NCBI GenBank assembly: GCA_031267485.1
Contig: JAIRYY010000332.1
Location: 1-9,367, forward strand
Direction: 5' to 3'
Length of the DNA stretch: 9,367 bases
From: Tannerella sp.
Lineage (GTDB): Bacteria; Bacteroidota; Bacteroidia; Bacteroidales; Tannerellaceae
The notes under the pieces were generated by a model. The model made no database searches and was not told the DNA's origin. It was given only the letters and a program-made list of their open reading frames with translations. The position numbers were made by a program, and so were the translations under genes. Shown one piece after another: positions 1 to 6,853 of this stretch (position 1 is its first letter; each line of letters opens with the position of its first letter).

Positions 1-308
1 ACAAGCGTTTCGAGCCGGTTCACGTCGCCGAGCGTAAAGTCGATGTGAATGACGGGATATTCAATCCAGTTCTTTTCCAGCCCGGCAATGGCCAGGCCGT
101 CGAACAGTTCCTTCTTCCCCTGGAAGTAGGCTTTGAGCGTTGAGAGGAGCAGGCTCTTCCCGAACCGTCGCGGACGGCCGAGAAAGTAAGGCTTGCCAAA
201 GCTGGCCAGGCGGTGGACGTATGCCGTTTTATCGACGTACACGCAGTTACTCGTGCGCAAATCTTCAAAATCCTGTATCCCTATTGGTAAGTTTCTCATT
301 TCATACAT
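1..308 (-). CDS. AAA-ATPase-like protein, N-terminal fragment (runs off left edge)
   Basis: Translating the reverse strand from the ATG at 308 gives 102 uninterrupted codons to the window edge. The text is typical of the AAA-ATPase-like family that usually pairs an N-terminal ATPase-like domain with a C-terminal PD-(D/E)XK nuclease-like domain: LPIGIQDFEDLR near residues 7-18, VYVDKT at 23-28, and a P-loop-like GRPRRFGKS at 44-52 followed by LLLSTLKAYFQGKKELFDGL. A second ATG at 299 (beginning MRNLPIG) matches the usual family start equally well, so the true start may be nine bases further in. The C-terminal domain lies outside the window. These proteins are abundant, often multicopy and of unclear cellular role in Bacteroidota. 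The gene is divergent from the PUL operon and is probably unrelated to it. Family assignment is from recognition of motifs, not from a search. Confidence 0.88.
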   Translation of the reverse strand, partial: MYEMRNLPIGIQDFEDLRTSNCVYVDKTAYVHRLASFGKPYFLGRPRRFGKSLLLSTLKAYFQGKKELFDGLAIAGLEKNWIEYPVIHIDFTLGDVNRLETL

Positions 309-336
309 GGCTTGTCGTTTTTTAGAATTTCGCCCT

Positions 337-374
337 CAAAGGTAGGAAATTAATTGATAATTGATAATTGACAA
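337..374 (-). promoter_or_regulatory. Candidate Bacteroidota promoter for the AAA-ATPase-like gene
   Basis: On the minus strand, TACCTTTG (344 down to 337) is a perfect match to the Bacteroides -7 consensus TAnnTTTG and would start transcription about 20-30 bases before the start codon. The nearest upstream TTG (374-372) is 27 bases away instead of the usual 19-21. The extra distance is filled by 7-bp repeats, and removing one unit would give exactly 20. The -7 match is seen; promoter function is inferred. Confidence 0.5.
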
Positions 375-386
375 TTGATAATTATG
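352..386. repeat. Heptanucleotide tandem array A (AATTGAT)
   Basis: Five consecutive 7-bp units run AATTGAT, AATTGAT, AATTGAC, AATTGAT and a degenerate AATTATG. The bases just before (345-351, GGAAATT) may be a further decayed unit. The array lies between the divergent AAA-ATPase-like gene and the SusC operon and directly abuts the -7 element of the former. Units 6484-6567, 6799-6847 and 8974-9004 have the same period but different sequence. Confidence 0.85.
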
Positions 387-493
387 CTTCGCGCGGCATG
401 AAATTGTGCGGGAGAAATACCCGTATTATGCGGGGAAACACGATTTTGTTATAAAAAGGCAGTATTGTGTTATCCGCAAACATCCGTATCGAA

Positions 494-501
494 TACTTTT
501 G
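494..501 (+). promoter_or_regulatory. Candidate -7 element for the susC-susD-GH43 operon
   Basis: TACTTTTG matches TAnnTTTG and would place the transcription start near 508, leaving a leader of about 60 bases before the SusC start. No good TTG sits at the expected -33 distance; the closest (465-467) is 26 bases upstream. A weak -33 would fit a promoter that needs an activator, as PUL promoters often do, but that is inference. Confidence 0.4.
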
Positions 502-569
502 CGTCCCGGGTGAAGTCTCCATGAGAAACAGCCGGTAAATATTCCATTCATTATTAATATTGCAGATGT

Positions 570-3500
570 ATGATAAAACTTAAAGGATTAATGTTATTAA
601 CCGCCATGCTGCCGCTCTTTTCCCCGCTGATGCCGCATGCAGGCGCGTCGGAAAGCGGACGTGGCATTTCGGTCTCCGCCCCCGCCCAGAGGCAGAAGAC
701 GGTCACGGGCGCTGTCAGCGACGAACGGGGAGAACCCCTGGCGGGAGCAACCGTGATAGTCAGAGGAACGTCCGTCGGCGTGACAACCGCCGTCGACGGA
801 ACGTTCACCGTCAGCGCTCCGGCGGGAAGCGTGCTGGATATTTCGTATATCGGCTACGCGACCGTCTCCGTCGACGTCACGGAGGCGAACGCGGACGGGA
901 AATTCACCGTTCGGATGACCGAATCGGTTATCGTGACCGACGATGTCGTCGTCGTGGGTTACGGGATACAGAAGAAAGCGACGCTGTCCGGTTCCGTGGC
1001 GACGCTGGGCGGAAAGGAAATCGCCCGTTCGCCGGCCATGAACGTGACTAATTCCCTGGCCGGCACGCTGCCCGGACTCGTTGTCGCGGGACAGGGCGGC
1101 GAACCCGGGAACGACGCCTCCCTGCTCTACATACGCGGACAGAACAGTTTGAACAACAATACGCCGCTAATCGTGGTCGACGGCGTCCCGAACCGTTCGC
1201 TGGAACGCATCGACCCGAACACAATCGAATCGGTCAACGTCCTGAAGGATGCCTCCGCCGCCATTTACGGGTCGCAGGCGGCAAACGGCGTCATCCTCGT
1301 GACCACGAAAAGGGGAAACAGCGAAAAGATGAAAATCGAAGCCGGATACCGGGCCGGATGGTCGCAGCCTACCCGCATGCCCGGACTGACGAATGCCGCG
1401 GAATATGCCACCCTCGTCAATGAAGTCAGCTACTATATGAATCCCGACGGAGGACGCTATCAGACCTACACCGAAGACGCCATACGGCAATATGCGGCAG
1501 GGAACGACCCGTGGAGATACCCCGACACGGACTGGTTCGACGCCGTGATGAAAACCTGGTCGCCGCAGCACAACGCCAACATCAGCATGTCGGGAGGCAA
1601 CCGGAACGTTCAGGCTTATGTCGCGCTGTCCTCCCGCTATCAGGACGGGTATTTCAAGGAGAGCGCCAGCAATTATGCGCAGCACGACCTGAGGGCAAAC
1701 ATCGACGGGAAAATCAACGATTACGTGACGGTCTCCGCCGACGCAAGCATCCGCATGGAAGACGCCGGCCTCCTGCGGGTAGGCTCCGGCACGATGTTCA
1801 ACAGCCTGATGACGGCGGCTCCGGTCTTCCAGGCATGGTGGCCCGACGGGTCGCCCGGCCCTCCGATTGACGACCGGCAGTCGTCCAATCCCGTCGTCCA
1901 CGGGACGAAAAAGTCGGGATACGACAACCGGGAAAATTACATTTTCAACGTGACCGGCAAAATCGACGTCAGGATTCCCTGGCTGGAGGGACTGTCGCTG
2001 ACCGCCACCGGAGCGATAGACCGGGGCATCTACCAGACGAAAAAGTTCGACGACCAGTACCGGCTGTACACGTGGGACGGCAGCTCGGTTGACGGGACGG
2101 GGATTCCCGTGCTGAGGGAGGGACTTTACGGAGGTTCGCCCCTGCTGACGCAGACATCCGCCGTCAGCAGGAGATACCTGACAAACCTCCTGCTGAATTA
2201 TCGGCGCACGCTGGGCCGCCACAGCATGGGGATTCTGGCCGGCATGGAATCAATCGAAGAAGACTCGAACAGTTTCTCCGCCGAGCGGCGGAATTTCCCG
2301 GGCAGTTTCCCCGACGAGCTTGATTTCGGAGACCCCAATTCGCAGTACGCAAGCGGCCGCACGCCGGGCAAAAACCGCTGGCTGAACTACTTCGGACGCG
2401 CCAACTATTCCTTTATGGACAGATACATCGCCGAGTTCGTGTGGCGCTATCAGGGCTCCAGCAAATTTTCGCCGGAAAGCCGGTGGGGGTTCTTCCCCGG
2501 CATCTCGGCGGCATACCGTCTTTCCGAAGAAGATTTCTGGACGGATGCGCTGAAAAATATCGTGAACGACGCCAAACTGCGCGTTTCGTGGGGGAAAACG
2601 GGTAACGACCTCATCGACCCGTACCAGTTTCTTTCGCAGTACGAGGTCTACTGGCAGACGTTCGTGAGCGGCGACGGGAAAAACAATCCGGCCATCCGCG
2701 AAAATCTGACCGGCAATCCACTCGCCCAGTGGGAAGAGGCCAGGCAGTGGAACGCCGGCGTGGACCTGTCGTTCTTCAACCGGCGGCTGAACCTGACGGC
2801 CGACTGGTTCAGCAATCTGCGGACGAAAATCCTGATTCCGCAGACGTCGTCGACTCCGACCTTCACCGGGATAGCCGACATTCTACCGGACATAAATTTA
2901 GGCAGGGTGCGCAACCGCGGCTTTGACTTCTCGCTCAACTGGCGGGACCGCGCCGGCGACTTTTCATTCGCCGTCACGCTGAACGGCGGGTATGCCCGGA
3001 ACAAAGTGCTCTTCTTCGACGAAGCGGCCGGAGCGCTTCCCTGGCAGATGAACACCGGCTATCCGATGCATTCGGGACTGTATTACAGGTCTGTCGGCAT
3101 TTTCCATACGCAGGAGGAGGTGGAGCGCTATCCACACATGGCAAACGCACGTCCGGGAGACGTCATTTTCGAAGATGTCGACGGCGACGGCGAGATAACC
3201 GGCAACGACAAGGTGCGCATCCACAAAAGCAGCGTCCCGCAGTGGACGGGCGGACTGAACCTGTACTTCAGCTACGGCGGTTTCGACCTGTCCGCGCTGG
3301 TCAATGCACAGGCCGGCGCCGTGCGCTACGTGCTGGCGCGGGGCAGCGCTTCCGCACAGTACAATTACTGGAAAACGTTCTATGACAACCGCTGGACGGA
3401 GGAAAATCCCGGCGCGGACTATCCGCGTACGTTCGACCGGAACAACGAATATTGGGTGAGCTCGGAAAACCAGAACACGTTCTGGCTGAAAAAGACCGAT

Positions 3501-3722
3501 TTCATCCGCCTGAAAAACCTGGAACTGGGCTACACGCTGCCGCGGACGCTCACCGCGAAAGCCGGCCTGGAAAGCCTCCGCCTCAGTATCGGAGGCATGA
3601 ATCTACTCACATTCTCGCCGGACATGAAAGATTTTGACCCGGAGCTGAACTTTTCCAACTTTTCCGGAGAAGGCTATCCGCTGCAGAAAATAATCACGGC
3701 CGGTATTTCCGTTAATTTTTAA
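570..3722 (+). CDS. SusC/RagA-family TonB-dependent outer-membrane glycan transporter
   Basis: At 1050 residues this has the usual SusC length and domain order. A signal peptide covers about residues 1-26 (cleavage probably after HAGA). A carboxypeptidase-D-regulatory-like domain follows at about 43-118 (KTVTGAVSDERGEPLAGATV). The SusC signature DDVVVVGYGIQKKATLSGSV is at about 124-143. The plug at about 150-248 includes LYIRGQNSLNNNTPLIVVDG and IYGSQAANGVILVTTKRG. The rest is a 22-strand-type beta-barrel containing the conserved FEDVDGDGEITGND stretch near residue 865 and ending in an aromatic residue (GISVNF), as outer-membrane proteins do. It should import oligosaccharides into the periplasm using TonB-ExbBD energy, with the downstream SusD-like protein as its lid. 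The start is chosen because it gives the charged MIKLKG n-region; an internal ATG at 591 would lose it. The cargo cannot be read from the sequence. Confidence 0.96.
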   Translation: MIKLKGLMLLTAMLPLFSPLMPHAGASESGRGISVSAPAQRQKTVTGAVSDERGEPLAGATVIVRGTSVGVTTAVDGTFTVSAPAGSVLDISYIGYATVSVDVTEANADGKFTVRMTESVIVTDDVVVVGYGIQKKATLSGSVATLGGKEIARSPAMNVTNSLAGTLPGLVVAGQGGEPGNDASLLYIRGQNSLNNNTPLIVVDGVPNRSLERIDPNTIESVNVLKDASAAIYGSQAANGVILVTTKRGNSEKMKIEAGYRAGWSQPTRMPGLTNAAEYATLVNEVSYYMNPDGGRYQTYTEDAIRQYAAGNDPWRYPDTDWFDAVMKTWSPQHNANISMSGGNRNVQAYVALSSRYQDGYFKESASNYAQHDLRANIDGKINDYVTVSADASIRMEDAGLLRVGSGTMFNSLMTAAPVFQAWWPDGSPGPPIDDRQSSNPVVHGTKKSGYDNRENYIFNVTGKIDVRIPWLEGLSLTATGAIDRGIYQTKKFDDQYRLYTWDGSSVDGTGIPVLREGLYGGSPLLTQTSAVSRRYLTNLLLNYRRTLGRHSMGILAGMESIEEDSNSFSAERRNFPGSFPDELDFGDPNSQYASGRTPGKNRWLNYFGRANYSFMDRYIAEFVWRYQGSSKFSPESRWGFFPGISAAYRLSEEDFWTDALKNIVNDAKLRVSWGKTGNDLIDPYQFLSQYEVYWQTFVSGDGKNNPAIRENLTGNPLAQWEEARQWNAGVDLSFFNRRLNLTADWFSNLRTKILIPQTSSTPTFTGIADILPDINLGRVRNRGFDFSLNWRDRAGDFSFAVTLNGGYARNKVLFFDEAAGALPWQMNTGYPMHSGLYYRSVGIFHTQEEVERYPHMANARPGDVIFEDVDGDGEITGNDKVRIHKSSVPQWTGGLNLYFSYGGFDLSALVNAQAGAVRYVLARGSASAQYNYWKTFYDNRWTEENPGADYPRTFDRNNEYWVSSENQNTFWLKKTDFIRLKNLELGYTLPRTLTAKAGLESLRLSIGGMNLLTFSPDMKDFDPELNFSNFSGEGYPLQKIITAGISVNF

Positions 3723-3737
3723 AAACACTGGACAATC

Positions 3738-5435
3738 ATGAAGAAGAAATTTGCAATCATAACAACAGTCATGGCCGGAGCGCTTGCGGGATGCGGCGAT
3801 TATCTCGACACCTACCCCGGCGACAAGTACGACGACGCGACCGTATGGGAAAACGCCGTTTATGCCGAACAGTTCGTGTTCAACATCTATCAGGGTATTC
3901 CCTATCCGCATCAGTGGTACATGAGCGGCGCACTGACGGACGAACAGGTGCCCAATCAGGTGGACGGCGTCGTGACGCGCGTGACGGAAAGCAACCTGAC
4001 GCCCGACGACCTGGCTGCGTTTGCCGACAACTGGGGCGCCTGCATGGATGGCTGGTGGTGGGACAAAGCCTACTCCAGAATAAGAGCCTGCAATAAATTT
4101 CTGGAAGAAGCGGACGGCATTCCGTTCCCCACGCGGGAGAAAACGGAGCAGTTGACCGGCGAAGTTCATTTCCTGCGCGCCTGGTTCCATTTCCTTTTAA
4201 TGGCCCAGTACGGAGGCGTTATCCTGATGGACAAATCCGTCGACATGGGGGATGACTACGCCGTCCCGCGCTCTTCGTTCGAGGAAACCGTCAACTTCAT
4301 CGTGAAGGACCTGGATGCCGCAATCGACAGCGAGGCGCTGGCCGGCCAGGCCGACAAGACGCGCGCCACGACGGGTGCGGCGCTTGCCCTGAAATCGCGC
4401 GTGCTGCTGTATGCCGCCAGCGATATGCACCACAATCTTGCGTGGGCCGGCTCGTATGCAAATCCCGAACTGATTGGTTATCCCAACTCAACGGCCGACC
4501 TGCGGAATGCGCTCTTCGAGGAGGCAGGCAGAGCTGCCGGATTATGCATGGAGCGGGGCTATTCTCTGTATGATGCGGACGGGGACAAGGCCAAAAATTT
4601 CAGCGACCTTTTCCTGCAGATTCATTCGGACGAGCAGATATTCATCACCAGATACGACAAACTCAACTGGGGTTACTGGGCTACCGACTGGCCGGCCTGG
4701 GTGACGGGGCCGCCAAGTTTCGGCGGCTATGCGCTCAACACGGTGACCGCCAACCTGGCCAACGCTTTCGAAAATGCCGACGGGACGCCTTTCGACTGGG
4801 AAATGCAGCGCTGGGATCCCTATTCCGGGCGCGACCCGCGTTTCGACGGTTCCGTCCTGCACAACTACTCGCAGTGGTATGCCTGGGGGTACGAAAACCG
4901 GATTGACATTGCCGCTCCCTGGGGGGCCGATTACGTCACCCCGGAAAATCAGGGCACGGGTTACTTCATGAAGAAATTCATCTCTCCGCTGGAAAACGAC
5001 TGGTATTACGGGACGCCGCAGCCGCAGCCGTACATCCAGATCCGTTACGCGGAGGTGCTGCTCAATTATGCGGAAGCGTGTCTGGCGCTGGGACGGGAAA
5101 GTGCGGCGCGCGAGGCGCTGAACATGATACGCGGGAGGGCAGGAATGCCCGAAATACCGGCATCGGAAAGCGGCGAGGCGCTTCTGGCGCGTTACCGGAA
5201 TGAGCGGCGCGTGGAACTGGCTTTCGAGGGACACCGTTTCTTCGACGTCCGGCGCTGGCTGATTGCGCCCGAAGCATACGTTCCGGCCAGGGGCGTCAGC
5301 TTCGACTATTCGGAATATACGGAAATTGTCGTTGACCCGAACCGCAAATGGAATGATTCCCATTACCTGATTCCGATACAGCGGACGGAAATCAACAGGA
5401 ATCCGAAGCTGATACAAAATCCTCTTTATAAATGA
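3738..5435 (+). CDS. SusD/RagB-family surface glycan-binding lipoprotein
   Basis: This 565-residue protein begins 15 bases after the SusC stop, the normal SusC-SusD arrangement. MKKKF plus a hydrophobic stretch ends in a lipobox (ALAGC, Cys19), followed by DYLDTYPGDKYDD, the classic SusD N-terminus with acidic residues suited to surface export. The C-terminal RagB/SusD domain is clear: RYAEVLLNYAEA near residue 436, ALNMIRGRAGMP after it, and ERRVELAFEGHRFFDVRRW at about 488-507. The tail ends in the usual INRNPKLIQNP. Aromatic-rich segments such as WGYWATDWPAW may form the ligand platform, but the ligand is not predictable. It should sit on the barrel of the preceding transporter and deliver glycan to it. 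The reading frame is intact and codon use resembles its neighbours. Confidence 0.96.
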   Translation: MKKKFAIITTVMAGALAGCGDYLDTYPGDKYDDATVWENAVYAEQFVFNIYQGIPYPHQWYMSGALTDEQVPNQVDGVVTRVTESNLTPDDLAAFADNWGACMDGWWWDKAYSRIRACNKFLEEADGIPFPTREKTEQLTGEVHFLRAWFHFLLMAQYGGVILMDKSVDMGDDYAVPRSSFEETVNFIVKDLDAAIDSEALAGQADKTRATTGAALALKSRVLLYAASDMHHNLAWAGSYANPELIGYPNSTADLRNALFEEAGRAAGLCMERGYSLYDADGDKAKNFSDLFLQIHSDEQIFITRYDKLNWGYWATDWPAWVTGPPSFGGYALNTVTANLANAFENADGTPFDWEMQRWDPYSGRDPRFDGSVLHNYSQWYAWGYENRIDIAAPWGADYVTPENQGTGYFMKKFISPLENDWYYGTPQPQPYIQIRYAEVLLNYAEACLALGRESAAREALNMIRGRAGMPEIPASESGEALLARYRNERRVELAFEGHRFFDVRRWLIAPEAYVPARGVSFDYSEYTEIVVDPNRKWNDSHYLIPIQRTEINRNPKLIQNPLYK

Positions 5436-5464
5436 CCGCTCTTTCATCCGGACGCAAACATAAG

Positions 5465-6484
5465 ATGAAACACTTCACGGGTTTACGGTGGTGGATGACG
5501 GCCGGCCTGTGCCTGTCCGTTTCCTGCATGCAAACCCGGCGGGAAAGCGGGGAAATCGTATCGGGCGAAGTATGGTGTGATACGGATGGTAACGCAATCA
5601 ATGCCCACGGCGGAGGAATCCTCCATCATGAGGGAACGTACTACTGGTACGGCGAATACAAGGGCGATTCCACCTGGCGTCTCGACTGGGTCACCTCGTG
5701 GGAGTGCTGGCGGGCGGACGCGGGGGGCGTGTCCTGCTATTCTTCAAAAAACCTTACGGACTGGAAGTTTGAGGGGATTGTTCTGCCTGCCGAGCCGGAC
5801 AACCCCGCTTCCGACCTGCATCCCTCGCAGGTGATTGAACGTCCGAAAGTCATTTACAACGGGAAAACGGGCCGGTTTGTCATGTGGATGCATATCGAAA
5901 GTCCCGATTACGAGAAAGCTCACGCCGGCGTGGCCGTCTGCGACACGCCGACGGGAACGTTCACCTATCTGGGGTCGGGCAGACCAAATGGCGGAGACAG
6001 CCGCGACCAGACGCTTTTCAGAGACGACGACGGACGCGCTTACCATATTTATTCTTCCGAATGGAATAAAACGCTGTATATCGGTTTGCTGAACGAGGAT
6101 TACACGGCGCACACGGGCATATATACCCGCAATTTCGTCAATGAATCGCGGGAAGCTCCGGCCGTCTTCAAGCGGAACGGGAAATATTACATGCTCACTT
6201 CCGGCTGTACCGGCTGGGAACCGAACCAGGCCATCTATGCGGTGTCCGATTCCATGCTGGGCGTATGGACAGCCGCAGGAAACCCGTGCGCCGGCGAGGG
6301 AGCCGACAGCACGTTCCTGGCACAAAGCACGTTCGTCTTCCCCGTTGCCGGAAAACACGACGCCTATATCGCCATGTTCGACCGCTGGAACAAAACCAGA
6401 CTGATTGATTCTCGCTACGTCTGGCTGCCGGTTCAGTTCAAAGGAGACCGAATCGAGATTCGCCGGAAGGCGCGGTTTTTTTAA
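5465..6484 (+). CDS. GH43-family glycoside hydrolase (exo-beta-1,3-galactanase / galactofuranosidase-like branch)
   Basis: The 339-residue product has a single five-bladed propeller-type domain. An ATG at 5432 overlaps the SusD stop, but the ATG at 5465 immediately opens a secretion signal (MKHFTGLRWWMTAGLCLSVSC), so it is preferred. Cys21 could be lipidated, although its lipobox is imperfect. Recognisable motifs are DGNAINAHGGGI (41-52), YYWYGE (59-64), ERPKVIYN (125-132), FVMWMH (138-143), SRDQTLFRDDDG (179-190, Asp181 as likely pKa modulator), SREAPA (228-233, Glu230 as likely acid), LAQSTFVF (285-292, Gln287) and DSRYVWLPV near the end. The N-terminal Asp that serves as base in most GH43 enzymes is replaced by the AHGGG segment, as in the GH43_24-like exo-beta-1,3-galactanases, where a Gln is reported to act instead. 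The position after susCD suggests the same operon and glycan. Subfamily (24, 34 or other) is not proven. Confidence 0.88.
   Translation: MKHFTGLRWWMTAGLCLSVSCMQTRRESGEIVSGEVWCDTDGNAINAHGGGILHHEGTYYWYGEYKGDSTWRLDWVTSWECWRADAGGVSCYSSKNLTDWKFEGIVLPAEPDNPASDLHPSQVIERPKVIYNGKTGRFVMWMHIESPDYEKAHAGVAVCDTPTGTFTYLGSGRPNGGDSRDQTLFRDDDGRAYHIYSSEWNKTLYIGLLNEDYTAHTGIYTRNFVNESREAPAVFKRNGKYYMLTSGCTGWEPNQAIYAVSDSMLGVWTAAGNPCAGEGADSTFLAQSTFVFPVAGKHDAYIAMFDRWNKTRLIDSRYVWLPVQFKGDRIEIRRKARFF
6449..6482 (+). terminator. Weak intrinsic terminator overlapping the GH43 stop codon
   Basis: The last codons of the GH43 gene contain CGCC-GGAA-GGCG (6461-6472), a short GC stem closed by a GNRA-type tetraloop, then CGG and seven T residues (6476-6482). 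An alternative hairpin CGAAT-CGAG-ATTCG (6449-6462) overlaps it. The T-tract is convincing but the 4-bp stem is short, so termination may be partial and some reading into the beta-helix gene is possible. Confidence 0.35.
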
Positions 6485-6567
6485 CGATGAACGATGAACG
6501 ATGAACGATGAACTGTGAACGATGAACTGTGAACGATGAACTGTGAACGATGAACGATGAACTATGA
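6484..6567. repeat. Heptanucleotide tandem array B (ACGATGA / ACTGTGA)
   Basis: Twelve perfect-length 7-bp units follow without a gap: four ACGATGA, then ACTGTGA and ACGATGA alternating, two ACGATGA, and ACTATGA. The first unit shares its A with the GH43 stop codon. Because 7 is not a multiple of 3 and each unit carries TGA, all three plus-strand frames are closed within three units. The mixed unit types suggest expansion by slippage or unequal exchange of a two-unit block. Confidence 0.95.
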
Positions 6568-6608
6568 ACGAATACTCCGCTGGGGCTGTCTCGGAAGCCT
6601 CGATTCTT

Positions 6609-6688
6609 CGTCATTGCGAGGAGGAACGACGAAGCAATCCGGCGACTGTCAGGTATTCCCGGATTGCTTCACTTCGTTCGCAATGACG
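6609..6688. repeat. Interspersed imperfect palindrome, copy 1
   Basis: The outer arms CGTCATTGCGA (6609-6619) and TCGCAATGACG (6678-6688) are exact reverse complements. The inner arms GAAGCAATCC (6631-6640) and GGATTGCTTC (6661-6670) are also exact, with mismatched bases between and a 20-base centre. A diverged copy lies at 8800-8895. Its translation gives the SLRG-KQS-DCFxSxAMT phrase that I associate with spurious ORFs scattered through many bacterial genomes, so it is probably a member of a dispersed non-autonomous repeat family. No transposase is present. Confidence 0.8.
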
Positions 6689-6729
6689 GTACAGAGCTTT
6701 CGAGACATTCCTGTTCCATGTTCGATAAT

Positions 6730-6752
6730 GGCACGGGCTGCAAGCCCGCGCC
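6730..6752. repeat. Short GC-rich inverted repeat
   Basis: GGCACGGGCT (6730-6739) and AGCCCGCGCC (6743-6752) pair at nine of ten positions around a GCA loop. The sequence resembles a dispersed element found next to other short palindromes in several bacterial phyla (from memory). There is no T-tract, so it is not called a terminator. Confidence 0.65.
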
Positions 6753-6763
6753 AGCGGTTAATC

Positions 6764-6800
6764 AATATGGGCGCCCACAAGGGGCGCCCCTACCAATATT
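6764..6800. repeat. GGGCGCCC hairpin with AT outer arms
   Basis: GGGCGCCC (6769-6776) occurs again at 6782-6789 and is its own reverse complement, so the two copies pair as an 8-bp stem over the loop ACAAG. The outer arms AATAT (6764-6768) and ATATT (6796-6800) also pair. It runs straight into 7-bp array C, suggesting that the pieces form one compound element. Confidence 0.7.
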
Positions 6801-6847
6801 AATCATTAATCACTAATCACTAATCACTACTCACTAATCCTTAATCA
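6799..6847. repeat. Heptanucleotide tandem array C (TTAATCA / CTAATCA)
   Basis: Seven consecutive 7-bp units run TTAATCA, TTAATCA, CTAATCA, CTAATCA, CTACTCA, CTAATCC and TTAATCA. The array ends six bases before the ATG of the beta-helix gene, so it forms most of that gene's leader. Nearly every unit carries TAA on the plus strand, which closes upstream reading frames. Confidence 0.92.
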
Positions 6848-6853
6848 CTAAAA

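Larger units (their letters stand above)
6485..6853. other. Repeat-filled intergenic region between the GH43 and beta-helix genes
   Basis: These 369 bases hold no credible gene. From left to right they contain 7-bp array B, an imperfect palindrome (6609-6688), two short GC-rich hairpins (6730-6752 and 6764-6800) and 7-bp array C. An open frame at 6557-6802 is composed of the repeats (it reads SLRGGTTKQSG, DCFTSFAMT and GAHKGRPY, phrases I know as spurious repeat-derived proteins) and is not annotated. No clear -33/-7 promoter was seen here. Confidence 0.8.

Noticed and set aside
20..268. 82-residue open frame on the minus strand at the left edge
   Set aside because: A different minus-strand frame here reads the AAA-ATPase-like motifs (LPIGIQDFEDLR, RPRRFGKS) and is clearly the coding one.
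1167..2222. 351-residue open frame on the minus strand inside the SusC gene
   Set aside because: It is antisense to a clear SusC coding region in GC-rich DNA and has no recognisable family features.
4542..5447. 301-residue open frame on the minus strand inside the SusD gene
   Set aside because: It is antisense to the conserved SusD domain and has no independent support.
5432..5464. GH43 start at the ATG overlapping the SusD stop codon
   Set aside because: It would place 11 hydrophilic residues before the signal peptide. The ATG at 5465 gives a normal signal sequence and follows an A-rich leader.
6557..6802. 81-residue open frame on the plus strand between the GH43 and beta-helix genes
   Set aside because: It is made entirely of interspersed palindromes and hairpins; its phrases are typical repeat-derived false proteins.
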